Shown: positions 1 through 10,815 of the stretch, piece after piece | Layout: each line of letters begins with the position of its first letter | Position numbering within the stretch: position 1 is the first letter of the stretch | Assembly: GCA_964436865.1 (NCBI GenBank) | Contig: CAYTFK010000016.1 | Location: 1 to 45,619 of the forward strand | DNA length: 45,619 nucleotides | Direction: 5' to 3' | DNA from: JAXGPP01 sp964436865 | GTDB taxonomy: Bacteria; Planctomycetota; Planctomycetia; Pirellulales; Thermoguttaceae | Position numbers and translations under genes: made by a program | The notes under the pieces: generated by a model | Databases searched by the model: none | What the model was told of the DNA's origin: nothing | Seen by the model: the letters and a program-made list of their open reading frames with translations, nothing else

Positions 1-510
1 GTGATCGCGACGACGCGCCTGCCCGATCGGTCGGCCGAGTTCGGCCGCGACGGCGAGGTGCGGCAACTCATCGCCGAACTGTTCGGAAGCGATGCGCTCG
101 AAGGCGCCGTGCCGGCGATTGGCTACACGATCCGCAAGAACGATCGGGGCGGGATCGCGTCTTTCGCGCCTCGTCCCGACGCAGCCACACTGCGGGCGAT
201 CCTGGCTGAAGTGCTGCCGTTCCCCGACGTGGCCTGGGAGAAGGACGTCACCGTGCAGGGCGGAAACCTCAGCTACCTGCACAAGGTGATCGACGGCCGC
301 GAAGTCTACTTCTTTGCCAATTCGTCGGATACCCCGGTCGATGTGCACGTCGCCCTACGCGGCGTCCATGATCCCGAGATCTGGGATCCGCTCGACGGAA
401 CGATCCGCAAGGCGGCGCACGAGACGATTGAGCGCAGCGGGCAGTCAGTTTGCCGGTTGCGGCTCGAACTGCCGCCGGTTCGTTCGGTGTTCGTCGTCGG
501 CGACGGGTAA
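1..510 (+). CDS. Alpha-L-rhamnosidase-like (GH106-type) C-terminal fragment
   Basis: Only the last ~169 residues are present; the gene runs in from before the window, so the GTG at base 1 may be an internal valine. The end contains YFFANSSDTPVDV followed by a short segment with PEIWDPLDG. This is the beta-sandwich tail seen at the C-terminus of large secreted GH106-type rhamnosidases and related GH2-like sugar-binding proteins. No catalytic residues fall in the visible part. It is followed 1 nt later by the stop of a convergent gene. Its neighbours (GH43, six-hairpin-like protein, sulfatases) fit a secreted polysaccharide-degrading role. The exact family assignment is tentative because the catalytic domain is missing. 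Confidence 0.55.
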   Translation: MIATTRLPDRSAEFGRDGEVRQLIAELFGSDALEGAVPAIGYTIRKNDRGGIASFAPRPDAATLRAILAEVLPFPDVAWEKDVTVQGGNLSYLHKVIDGREVYFFANSSDTPVDVHVALRGVHDPEIWDPLDGTIRKAAHETIERSGQSVCRLRLELPPVRSVFVVGDG

Positions 511-511
511 T

Positions 512-1612
512 TTACCGCGAGCCGCGGTAGATCGCACCGGGGCTCACCCGTTCGGCCAGCGACATCAGGGTGAACACGACGAGCTGAGGCAGCCCTGGTT
601 GGGCTTGCGCCTCGATCGTGTGTACGATGTGGCGCAGTTCCTGGTCGGCGGCGGCCAAGAGGTCTTCACGCCCGGGTACCTGCCGGGCGTAAACCAGCAT
701 GTGGAACGGCAGACCGCCCATCTTGCTTCCCCACTGGCTGCCGTAGTCGAGGGCAATCGTGCTGCCGCGGCCGACCTGATGTTCCGCCATCCACGTCAAG
801 GCCCGATCCATCTGCGCGACTGCTGCCTTATACCGCTCGGTACCCGGCTGCAGATACGGCCACGCGGCCGAGTAGGCTTCGAGCACGTACATGGGCATCG
901 TGGCTCCCATTTCCGCGAACGTCATCGGCCCGGCTGTTTCGAAATCGAGCCGATTCAGCCAGTCGATCGTCCCCAAGCCCACTTCGAGATAGCGCGCTTC
1001 GCCCGTCTCACGGTGCAACAGGAACATGAGCGAGCCGAAGATGCCACTCGAGCACCACCATTGGCCCGCGAACTTGGGCCAATGGCCATTGCAGATGCCG
1101 CCATCGGGTCCAATGAAGTTTTCGATGACCAGCGAGGCAAACGACCGCGCGGAGCTGAGATAGCGGTCTTTTTCCGTTCGATCGGAGCAGCGGACCGAGG
1201 TCGCCAGGACACCCAGCGCGATCGACGAACTGTCGGCGACGTACCAACTCCCCTCGCCCTGGCCCGGCTTGCGGCCGTAGTTCATGTAGTACGCACCGGC
1301 CGGGATCATTTCCTGCTGAAACCCGATCATCCGTTCAGCCCACGCCTTGCAGGCGTCGAGGTGGCGAGCGTCGTGCTTCAGGTCATAGGCGACCCCCAGC
1401 GCGCGGACGGCGTAGGAATCGTTGTAGAACGGGACCTTCCGCGCCGGGGAGTTCAACTCGCGCGCGGCCAGGTCGCAGAGGCGGAAGAAATCGGCCGAGA
1501 AATCGGCCGTCTCCCCCTCAGCGCCTCGGAGCCCAACGGATGCCGTACCGACGGTTGCCAGCCCAACGCCCGCCGCGAGGATCTCTCGTCGTGTGAACCA
1601 TTTCCGAAACAT
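512..1612 (-). CDS. Tat-exported six-hairpin glycosidase-like protein
   Basis: 366 residues. The N-terminus has a twin-arginine-type signal (TRREILAAG, residues ~7-15, followed by a hydrophobic Ala/Val/Gly stretch to ~residue 29), so export of a folded protein is likely. The rest has spaced aromatic and Trp-rich helical segments (SWYVADSSSIALG, QWWCSSGIFGSL, ALTWMAEHQ) typical of alpha/alpha toroid (six-hairpin) glycosidases, lyases or epimerases. I cannot assign a family or name catalytic residues. The ATG at 1612 is supported by GGAGG at 1621-1625 on the same strand. The gene diverges from the GH43 gene at 1745, and its SD region lies beside one arm of a perfect 12-bp inverted repeat. A role in processing a plant or algal polysaccharide is inferred from neighbours only. 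Confidence 0.6.
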   Translation of the reverse strand: MFRKWFTRREILAAGVGLATVGTASVGLRGAEGETADFSADFFRLCDLAARELNSPARKVPFYNDSYAVRALGVAYDLKHDARHLDACKAWAERMIGFQQEMIPAGAYYMNYGRKPGQGEGSWYVADSSSIALGVLATSVRCSDRTEKDRYLSSARSFASLVIENFIGPDGGICNGHWPKFAGQWWCSSGIFGSLMFLLHRETGEARYLEVGLGTIDWLNRLDFETAGPMTFAEMGATMPMYVLEAYSAAWPYLQPGTERYKAAVAQMDRALTWMAEHQVGRGSTIALDYGSQWGSKMGGLPFHMLVYARQVPGREDLLAAADQELRHIVHTIEAQAQPGLPQLVVFTLMSLAERVSPGAIYRGSR

Positions 1613-1714
1613 ACCGTGGGCCTCCTCACGCTGAGTAGGTGCTCCAAAGGATGACTCACCGCGCCGCGGCGGTTATCATACTCGCTGGTCATCGAGCACG
1701 TCGAGGCCCACGGT
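1613..1714. repeat. Perfect 12-bp inverted repeat in divergent promoter region
   Basis: ACCGTGGGCCTC at 1613-1624 is the exact reverse complement of GAGGCCCACGGT at 1703-1714. The arms are separated by 78 nt and lie between the divergent starts at 1612 and 1745. The left arm abuts the start codon of the leftward gene and includes part of its SD sequence. It could be a paired operator, or on the leftward transcript a long hairpin hiding the ribosome binding site. No clear sigma-70 boxes were identified in the interval. Confidence 0.6.
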
Positions 1715-1744
1715 TTCTTCGCTGTCGCAGGGAGTCGCCGATTC

Positions 1745-2800
1745 ATGAAGCATTTCGCCGCACAGAACGGGCCCACAAAGCGTCTTGTCGGAGCAGCGGC
1801 CGTCGGCGCGGCAGTCATCCTCGCCTGCTCACCTTCGGACGCCGCCGCTCAGCAGCTTCGGCCGATACGCCGCGAGGGCTGCCCCGACCCGTCGATCGTC
1901 CGCCGCGAATCGAAAGGCGACTATCTGATCTTCTGTACCGGCCGAGGTATTCCGATCTGGCAATCGACCGATCTCCGCGATTGGAGGCGGATCGGGCGGG
2001 TGTTCGATTCCGGCCTGCCCGCCTGGGCGGCCGAAGCGATCCCGCACGCGACAGCGATCTGGGCCCCCGACGTCCGCCTGCTCAACGGCAAGTACCACCT
2101 GTACTACGCCGTCTCGACGTTCGGCAGCCAGCGATCGGTGATCGGGCTGGCGGTGAACGACACGCTCGACCCTGATCAGCCGAATTACCGCTGGGAGGAT
2201 CGAGGACTGGTCGTCGAGTCCGCACCCGGCAAGTGTGATTACAATGCCATCGATCCGGCGCTATTCGTCGATCAGGATGGCAAGCCGTACCTGTTCTGGG
2301 GTTCGTACTGGTCGGGAATCAAGGCGGCGGCAGTCGATCCTGTCACGGGCAAGCTCGCCGGCAACCCGCCGACGGTCGTTCCCGTTGCGGCCCGCGCACC
2401 GGGAACCGACCCCCCGGCCATCGAGGCGCCGTACGTAATCCAACACGACGGTTTCTACTTTCTGTTTGTCTCCTGGGACTTCTGCTGCGCCGGACTGAAG
2501 AGCACCTATCGTGTGATGGTGGGGCGTTCGCGATCGATTCTGGGCCCATACGTGGATCGAGAGGAGCGGCCGATGCGCGAGGGCCACGCCACACTGGTCC
2601 TCGCCGGCAACGATCGCTGGCGCGGCCCCGGACACAACAGCGTGCTTCAGACACCCGAGGGTGATTGGCTGGTGCACTCCTGCTACGACAAGCAGGCTCC
2701 GCCGCGTTCCGAACGGGTGTTGAACATACGACCTCTCTCGTGGAAAGATGGCTGGCCGGTGACCGGTGAGCCCGTAAACAATTGGGATGGAAAACCGTAA
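1745..2800 (+). CDS. Glycoside hydrolase family 43, arabinan endo-1,5-alpha-L-arabinosidase-like
   Basis: 351 residues with a signal peptide (hydrophobic ~13-29, Ala-rich end at ~35), so probably secreted. The GH43 five-bladed propeller markers are all present. The general base is Asp48 in GCPDPS, the pKa-modulating Asp170 lies in NAIDPALF, and the general acid is Glu227 in IEAPYV. IWAPDV (105-110), FWGSYWSGI (184-192) and the conserved His297 of GPGHNSV also fit the arabinanase branch (GH43_4/5-like). The expected product is an inverting enzyme cutting alpha-1,5-arabinan. AGGGAG at 1729-1734 sits 10 nt before the ATG. Substrate specificity within GH43 cannot be fixed from sequence alone; beta-xylosidase-like activity is less likely. 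Confidence 0.88.
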   Translation: MKHFAAQNGPTKRLVGAAAVGAAVILACSPSDAAAQQLRPIRREGCPDPSIVRRESKGDYLIFCTGRGIPIWQSTDLRDWRRIGRVFDSGLPAWAAEAIPHATAIWAPDVRLLNGKYHLYYAVSTFGSQRSVIGLAVNDTLDPDQPNYRWEDRGLVVESAPGKCDYNAIDPALFVDQDGKPYLFWGSYWSGIKAAAVDPVTGKLAGNPPTVVPVAARAPGTDPPAIEAPYVIQHDGFYFLFVSWDFCCAGLKSTYRVMVGRSRSILGPYVDREERPMREGHATLVLAGNDRWRGPGHNSVLQTPEGDWLVHSCYDKQAPPRSERVLNIRPLSWKDGWPVTGEPVNNWDGKP

Positions 2801-2866
2801 TCTGGACCAACACTGCAATTTCAGATGGACAATCTCCAACGAATGCCTGCCCAAGGAGCCAGCGCG

Positions 2867-4537
2867 ATGTCTAATCGACTGAACCAGATTCCGCCGCAAC
2901 CGACAGGCTGTCGGAACTGCCTGCCCTTGACCATTTCAATGGCTTTGCTGCTCCTGCATGGCGCGGCGTTCGGCGGCGAGAGTGCCGGGCGCGACGAGCG
3001 GCCGAACATCGTGTTTGCCTTTGCCGACGATTGGGGCCGCTATGCGTCGGCCTACGCGAAGCTCGAACCGGGCGGGCCGAGCGACATCATCAGCACGCCG
3101 AATTTCGACCGCATCGCCCGCGAAGGAGTGCTGTTCACCAACGCGTTCGTCAACGCGCCTTCCTGCACCCCCTGCCGCAGTTCGATTCTCTCCGGGCAGT
3201 ATTTTTGGCGGACCGGGCGGGGCGCGATCCTGCAAGGCGCCATCTGGGACTCGAGCATCCCCTCGTATCCGTTGATCCTTCGTGACAGTGGCTATCATAT
3301 CGGCCACACCTTCAAGGTCTGGTCGCCGGGCACGCCCGCCGATGCCCCCTACGGCGGCCGCGATTACGCCTATGTCCGCCGCGGAAGACGCTTCAACGAC
3401 TTTTCGGAGAACGTGACGGCGGCGCCCGATCCGGCGGCGGCCAAGCGCGAACTGCTGGAGGAGGTGCGCGGCAACTTCACCGATTTCCTCGCCGACCGCA
3501 AAGAGGGGCGGCCGTTCTGCTACTGGTTCGGGCCGACGAATACGCATCGCAAGTGGATTCAAGGTTCCGGAAAGGCACTGTGGGGACTTAACCCGGATGA
3601 TCTCAAGGGCAAACTGCCGGCCTACCTGCCCGATGTGCCGATCGTGCGCGAGGATTTCTGCGACTACCTGGGGGAGGCGCAGGCGTTCGACGCGGCGGTC
3701 GGCGTGCTCCTGGAAGAGCTCGAGCGGATCGGCGAACTCGACCGCACGTTGATCGTCGTTAGCGGCGATCACGGCATTCCCGGTTTCCCTCGCGGCAAAT
3801 GCAATCTCTACGATCTGGGCGTGGGAGTGGCCCTGGCGGTCCGCTGGGGAAAGGAGATTCCGGCCGGCCGCGTGGTCGAGGATTTTGTCTGCCTGCCCGA
3901 TCTGGCCCCCACATTCCTCGAGGCGGCCGGTGTTTCGCAGCCCGATGTGATGACCGCCCGGAGCCTCGTCGACGTGCTGAAATCGGACCGCGACGGCGTA
4001 GTGGACCCGTCGCGCGATTCGGTCATTGTGGGTCGCGAGCGGCACGTGGCGGCAGCGCGGCACGACAACCTGCCCTACCCCCAGCGCGCAATCCGCACCC
4101 GGGATTTTCTCTACATCCGCAACTTTCAGCCCGACCGCTGGCCGATGGGGACTGGCCCCGGATTTGGGCTGGTCGAAGGCGCCATGCCGGCTTACGAAAC
4201 GCTACGAGAAGACACGTTCGCCGCTTTTGCCGATATGGACGCGAGCCCGACCAAGGCGTGGATCGTGACACACCACGAGGATCCGGGGATGGATGCCTTC
4301 ATGGACTATGCCGTTGGCCGCCGCCCGGCCGAGGAACTCTACGACCTCCGTCAGGATCCGCAGGAGATGCGGAACGTTGCGGGGGAGTCGGGCTATGAAT
4401 CGGTCCGCGCCGACCTGGCGAACCGCCTGATGTCGGTTCTCAAGTCCACCGGCGATCCACGCGTGACTGGCGACGGGACGACTTTCGAAAAGCCGCCATT
4501 CGTAGACCCCGCCGCACCTCGGCCCCGAGCGCGCTAG
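2867..4537 (+). CDS. Secreted sulfatase (formylglycine-dependent, S1 type)
   Basis: 556 residues from the ATG at 2867, chosen because AAGGAG at 2853-2858 lies 8 nt upstream; a further in-frame ATG at 2825 lacks a good SD. A signal peptide spans ~residues 17-37. RPNIVFAFADDWG gives the paired metal-binding Asp (54/55). The catalytic motif is CTPCR with Cys100, the residue normally oxidised to formylglycine. It fits C-x-P-x-R but has Cys where Ser is usual. GDHGIPGFPRGK supplies further metal and active-site residues, and ELYDLRQDPQEMRN is the usual sulfatase tail. The protein resembles heparan N-sulfatase-like S1 members that desulfate polysaccharides. No formylglycine-generating enzyme is in the window. 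It converges with the FG-GAP gene. Confidence 0.9.
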   Translation: MSNRLNQIPPQPTGCRNCLPLTISMALLLLHGAAFGGESAGRDERPNIVFAFADDWGRYASAYAKLEPGGPSDIISTPNFDRIAREGVLFTNAFVNAPSCTPCRSSILSGQYFWRTGRGAILQGAIWDSSIPSYPLILRDSGYHIGHTFKVWSPGTPADAPYGGRDYAYVRRGRRFNDFSENVTAAPDPAAAKRELLEEVRGNFTDFLADRKEGRPFCYWFGPTNTHRKWIQGSGKALWGLNPDDLKGKLPAYLPDVPIVREDFCDYLGEAQAFDAAVGVLLEELERIGELDRTLIVVSGDHGIPGFPRGKCNLYDLGVGVALAVRWGKEIPAGRVVEDFVCLPDLAPTFLEAAGVSQPDVMTARSLVDVLKSDRDGVVDPSRDSVIVGRERHVAAARHDNLPYPQRAIRTRDFLYIRNFQPDRWPMGTGPGFGLVEGAMPAYETLREDTFAAFADMDASPTKAWIVTHHEDPGMDAFMDYAVGRRPAEELYDLRQDPQEMRNVAGESGYESVRADLANRLMSVLKSTGDPRVTGDGTTFEKPPFVDPAAPRPRAR

Positions 4538-4543
4538 GCCGGG

Positions 4544-6508
4544 TTACCGGTTGGGGTTCTTCAGGTAATACAAGAATCCGTCCTCGGCCCCTACCAGCAG
4601 GTCGCGGACCTGATCGCCGTCCCAATCGACGGTAGTCGGACTGGTGCTGTGTCCGGCCAGTTTACGGGCGTCGAGCGGTCCCTCGTCGCTGAAAGTGAAT
4701 CGACCATCGGTCGCTGATATGCCGCGTAAGAGATTGGCATTGGTGCTGTTGGCCAGCAGGTCCAGCTTGCCGTCAAGATTCCAGTCGGTAAAGCAGAGTT
4801 TCCGCCGGCCGCTGCGGCCCGCCTCTCCGCTGTTCAGACGGAGAAGTCCCGCGGGCTGGTCGGCGGTGGCCGTGCCGCTTTCGCCATAGAAGATCCGTTC
4901 GGGCGGCAGCAACTGGAGCTTGCCCTCGACTCGCTCGCGGCGGAACCACGCCAGGTAGCCTTCGTGGTCGAGCATTACCAGATCGTTAAGCCCATCGCGA
5001 TCAAGATCAATCACCACCGGCGTTGTCCGCCATTGCGTGGCCAGTTCCTTTCCCTGCGGTTGCCACCAGGTCCAGGCAGGGACCGGCGGCTTGCCGGGCC
5101 ACTCGACCTCGACAGGAGCCGCGGCAGCGAGTCGCGGCGCATTGCGGCTGCCCACGTTGCGGTACCAGATAACCTTTCCCCAGATGCTGTTGACGACGAG
5201 ATCAGGCAGCTCGTCGTGGTCCCAATCGGCCACGCTCAGGGTAGTGTAACCCCATTTTGCCTCGCACGGTCCCTGGATGGAGCCGTTGGGGCCGGCCTGG
5301 ATACGAATCACGCGGCCGTCGGCCTCCAACAGCCGCGGCTCGGCCCACCGAGGCGGATGACCGCCGTCGACGTTCTCGATAAAACCGATATGCCCGGCCG
5401 TGTTGCCGCACACCAGGTCTTCATCGCCATCGCCGTCCCAGTCGAAGCCGACGGGCGTGACCAATGCACCGAACTTGACCTCGTCGGCTTCCTGGCGGAA
5501 GAACCGCGGCGCCGCAAATACGGGCATACGGTCGACGACCTTACCCGTGTGCTCGATGAACATCACGCGGCCGTCCTCCTGGCCGACGATGAGATCGAAG
5601 TCACCGTCGCGATCCCAGTCGATAGCGACCGGTGTGAACATGCACAGCTCAACGCGCATTGGATCGCCGTCAAGCAGCAGGAATCGACCAGCCGCGTACT
5701 TGGGGGCGGTCCGGGTGCCGACGTTCTCGAACCACGTGAACTTGTCGACAAATTCGCCGCAGATCAGATCGAGGTCGCCATCGCCGTCGAAATCCTCGAG
5801 ATTCGGCGAGGGCATGCCGTAGACATCGACCGGCTTGCTGCCGGCTTCGATCTTCACCGGTGCGGCGTATTGCGCGGCGTCGGCGGTTCCCGTATTACGC
5901 AACAGGTACACGTAGCCGTGGAGCGGTCCGTTGCGCCAGTTGCCCTGCGAATCGTAAGCGTTGTCCCAGCCGTAGTCGGCCCAGTCGCCAACGCCGACGA
6001 TAAGATCGACCAGACCGTCGCCGTCATAATCGGCGTATTTCCACTGGTTCGCGCGGACCTTGGCGCCGTGGACGTCGGGGCCGACCGGCAGGTTCGCCGG
6101 TTTGGCCAGGCCGCTGGCCAGAATGTCGGGGTATTCTTTCCCCGGCGTCATCACCCGGGGCTTGCCATCGACGTACGACACCTGGATGTTACCCGCTCCC
6201 TGGCTGACGCGAACTGCGGGCTTGAAGACCGGCATCTTGGAATCGCCGCCGGGATTCTCGAAGAGATAGAGGCCGTTATAGGGCATATCGGAGCACGAGA
6301 CGACGAGGTCCAAGTCGCCGTCGCCATCGAAATCCATCGGCAAAGGCCACGCCCAGAGCCCCACGCCCAGATCGACGGTGAGTCCCGGATGGTTGTACTT
6401 GATCCGCTTGAGGCTGCCTTCGCCGGCTGGATCGGCCGCCGAGAGTCCGCCGGCCGGGAAGTGGATTGCCGCGATCGTGCAGGCGATGAGGCAGAGCGAG
6501 TATCGCAT
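4544..6508 (-). CDS. Secreted FG-GAP/VCBS repeat beta-propeller protein
   Basis: 654 residues from the ATG at 6508, which has AGGAG at 6519-6523 ten nt upstream; an upstream in-frame start at 6550 is less likely. A signal peptide covers ~residues 1-25. About nine Ca-binding-type repeats follow, each with a D-x-D-x-D-G-x-x-D-L core (for example DFDGDGDLDLVV, DWDRDGDFDLIVG, DWNLDGKLDLLA). The repeats are spread over the whole length, which fits one or two beta-propellers. Such proteins in planctomycetes are usually extracellular binding or scaffold proteins. There is no catalytic domain. Its position between two sulfatases suggests surface capture of, or display towards, the same sulfated polysaccharide, which is inference. 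Confidence 0.85.
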   Translation of the reverse strand: MRYSLCLIACTIAAIHFPAGGLSAADPAGEGSLKRIKYNHPGLTVDLGVGLWAWPLPMDFDGDGDLDLVVSCSDMPYNGLYLFENPGGDSKMPVFKPAVRVSQGAGNIQVSYVDGKPRVMTPGKEYPDILASGLAKPANLPVGPDVHGAKVRANQWKYADYDGDGLVDLIVGVGDWADYGWDNAYDSQGNWRNGPLHGYVYLLRNTGTADAAQYAAPVKIEAGSKPVDVYGMPSPNLEDFDGDGDLDLICGEFVDKFTWFENVGTRTAPKYAAGRFLLLDGDPMRVELCMFTPVAIDWDRDGDFDLIVGQEDGRVMFIEHTGKVVDRMPVFAAPRFFRQEADEVKFGALVTPVGFDWDGDGDEDLVCGNTAGHIGFIENVDGGHPPRWAEPRLLEADGRVIRIQAGPNGSIQGPCEAKWGYTTLSVADWDHDELPDLVVNSIWGKVIWYRNVGSRNAPRLAAAAPVEVEWPGKPPVPAWTWWQPQGKELATQWRTTPVVIDLDRDGLNDLVMLDHEGYLAWFRRERVEGKLQLLPPERIFYGESGTATADQPAGLLRLNSGEAGRSGRRKLCFTDWNLDGKLDLLANSTNANLLRGISATDGRFTFSDEGPLDARKLAGHSTSPTTVDWDGDQVRDLLVGAEDGFLYYLKNPNR

Positions 6509-6563
6509 CGTGAGCCGACTCCTGTGGGAGATAATTGACACTGCGGGCACGTATGGAAGGCCT

Positions 6564-6592
6564 CCGGCGGCCGACTATAATGTAGCCGCCGG
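6564..6592 (+). promoter_or_regulatory. TATAAT box inside an 8-bp inverted repeat
   Basis: A perfect -10 hexamer TATAAT occupies 6576-6581 in the divergent region between the FG-GAP gene and the sulfatase at 6662. It is flanked by CCGGCGGC (6564-6571) and its exact reverse complement GCCGCCGG (6585-6592). Read leftwards, the same bases give TATAGT, so the box could serve either gene. No good -35 hexamer lies 16-18 nt away, so an activator or repressor acting at the repeat is plausible. Function is not proven. Confidence 0.4.
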
Positions 6593-6661
6593 CCGGGTGT
6601 CCGTCGATCCTGCGGTTGCCCGGCAAACGTGTGGCTGCACTCTTGCAGGAAAGGGCTGCTC

Positions 6662-8095
6662 ATGAAACGGTCGCATCGGTTGGTGGTGGTTGCGCTGGGA
6701 TTCCTGGCATTCACGTTGGCCCCCGAACCAATGAATGCGGGCGAAGGGGCGTCTTCGGGCAGGCCCAACGTGCTGTTCATCGCCATCGACGATCTGAACC
6801 ACTGGGTGGGCTATCTCGGGCGCAACCCGCAGACGATCACGCCCCATCTCGATGCCCTTGCCCGGCGGGGCGTATGGTTCTCGCGGAGCTATTGCGCGGC
6901 GCCGTCGTGCAATCCCTCGCGAGCGGCGCTGATGTCGGGCCTGCGACCTTCGACAAGCGGTGTGTACGACAACAATAATGATTGGCGGACCGTGATCGGC
7001 GAAGATCTGCCGCTTACGACCGCTTTCCGCAAGGCGGGCTACGGCGTTTACGGGGCAGGCAAGATCTATCACGGCAGTTTCCCTCGCCTGAGCGAATGGG
7101 ATGATTATCTTCGCGCCGAAGGACGCGAGCCTCAACCCCAGGGGGACACGGGCGTGGGCGGCATCAAGTTCGCTCCGCTCGATTGCGAAGACAGCGATAT
7201 GCAGGACTATCGCATCGTGAACTACGGCATCGAACAACTTGGAAAACGGCACGAGAAGCCGTTCTTTCTTGCCGTTGGGCTGCATAAGCCGCACATGCCG
7301 TGGAATGTGCCGCGCAAGTACTACGACATGCACCCGCTCGACGAGATCCAGCTTCCGCCGCATCGCGAGGGTGATCTGCTCGATCTCCCGGCGGCCGGAG
7401 TCCGCATGGCGCGGCCGGAAGGAGATCACGCGACCATGCTCGCCTCGGGACGCTGGAAGGAGGCCGTGCAGGCCTATCTCGCCACCATCACCTTCTGCGA
7501 CGCGATGGTCGGCCGCCTGGTGAAGGCCTTCGACGAGTCGGCCTACCGCGACAACACGATCCTGGTCCTCTGGAGCGATCACGGCTGGCACCTGGGCGAG
7601 AAGGAGCACTGGCGCAAGTTTGCCCTCTGGGAGGAGGCCACCCGGGCGCCGCTCATCTGGATCGTGCCGGGGCTCACGAAGGCCGACGGCCGCTGCGATC
7701 GGCCGGTCGACTTCATGTCGATCTATCCCACGCTCGCCGACCTCTGCGGCATTCCGATTTCATCGCATGTCGAAGGGAAGAGCATCCGCACTCTTCTGGC
7801 CGATCCGACGGCTCCGTGGGAGACGCCCGCCGTGACCACATACAAGTACATGAACCACGCGGTCCGCTCGGCCGATTGGCGATATATCCGCTATGCCGAC
7901 GGGGGCGAGGAATTGTACGAAGAATCGTCCGATCCGTACGAGTGGACGAATCTGGCTACGCAGGCGGAACATGCGAGCCGGAAGTCTGAACTCGGGCAGT
8001 GGATTCCGAAGAAGAACCAGCCCGACATCGGCGGACAGCCGCCAGCGGGGCAGAAGCAAGGCCAGCGCGCCAAGGCCCGCGACCGTGCACGCTGA
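6662..8095 (+). CDS. Secreted sulfatase, iduronate-2-sulfatase-like
   Basis: 477 residues from the ATG at 6662, supported by AGGAAAGG at 6647-6654. The N-terminal signal peptide ends near residue 27. RPNVLFIAIDDLNHWVG gives the metal-binding Asp pair and matches the S1_7 (iduronate-2-sulfatase-like) group. The catalytic motif CNPSR starts at Cys83, in the context APSCNPSRAALMSG, and is fully canonical for formylglycine conversion. GLHKPHMPWNVP and WSDHGWHLGEKEHWRK are also typical of this branch. The protein probably removes 2-O-type sulfate esters from a polysaccharide outside the cell or in the periplasm. The last ~30 residues are polar and Gln/Lys/Arg-rich. It converges with clpB, with 68 nt between stops. 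Confidence 0.9.
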   Translation: MKRSHRLVVVALGFLAFTLAPEPMNAGEGASSGRPNVLFIAIDDLNHWVGYLGRNPQTITPHLDALARRGVWFSRSYCAAPSCNPSRAALMSGLRPSTSGVYDNNNDWRTVIGEDLPLTTAFRKAGYGVYGAGKIYHGSFPRLSEWDDYLRAEGREPQPQGDTGVGGIKFAPLDCEDSDMQDYRIVNYGIEQLGKRHEKPFFLAVGLHKPHMPWNVPRKYYDMHPLDEIQLPPHREGDLLDLPAAGVRMARPEGDHATMLASGRWKEAVQAYLATITFCDAMVGRLVKAFDESAYRDNTILVLWSDHGWHLGEKEHWRKFALWEEATRAPLIWIVPGLTKADGRCDRPVDFMSIYPTLADLCGIPISSHVEGKSIRTLLADPTAPWETPAVTTYKYMNHAVRSADWRYIRYADGGEELYEESSDPYEWTNLATQAEHASRKSELGQWIPKKNQPDIGGQPPAGQKQGQRAKARDRAR

Positions 8096-8163
8096 ATACG
8101 GCGGGACGGTCCGCGTCGGTCGTTGCTGCGCGGAGCGCCCTGAGTTTTGGCCGTTCGTGCTCC

Positions 8164-10806
<2,643 letters not shown>

Positions 10807-10815
10807 GGTTCGTAG

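Noticed and set aside
314..1654. A 446-codon plus-strand ORF across the six-hairpin-like gene
   Set aside because: It is the antisense shadow of the leftward gene, with Arg/Ala/His-rich composition and no domain.
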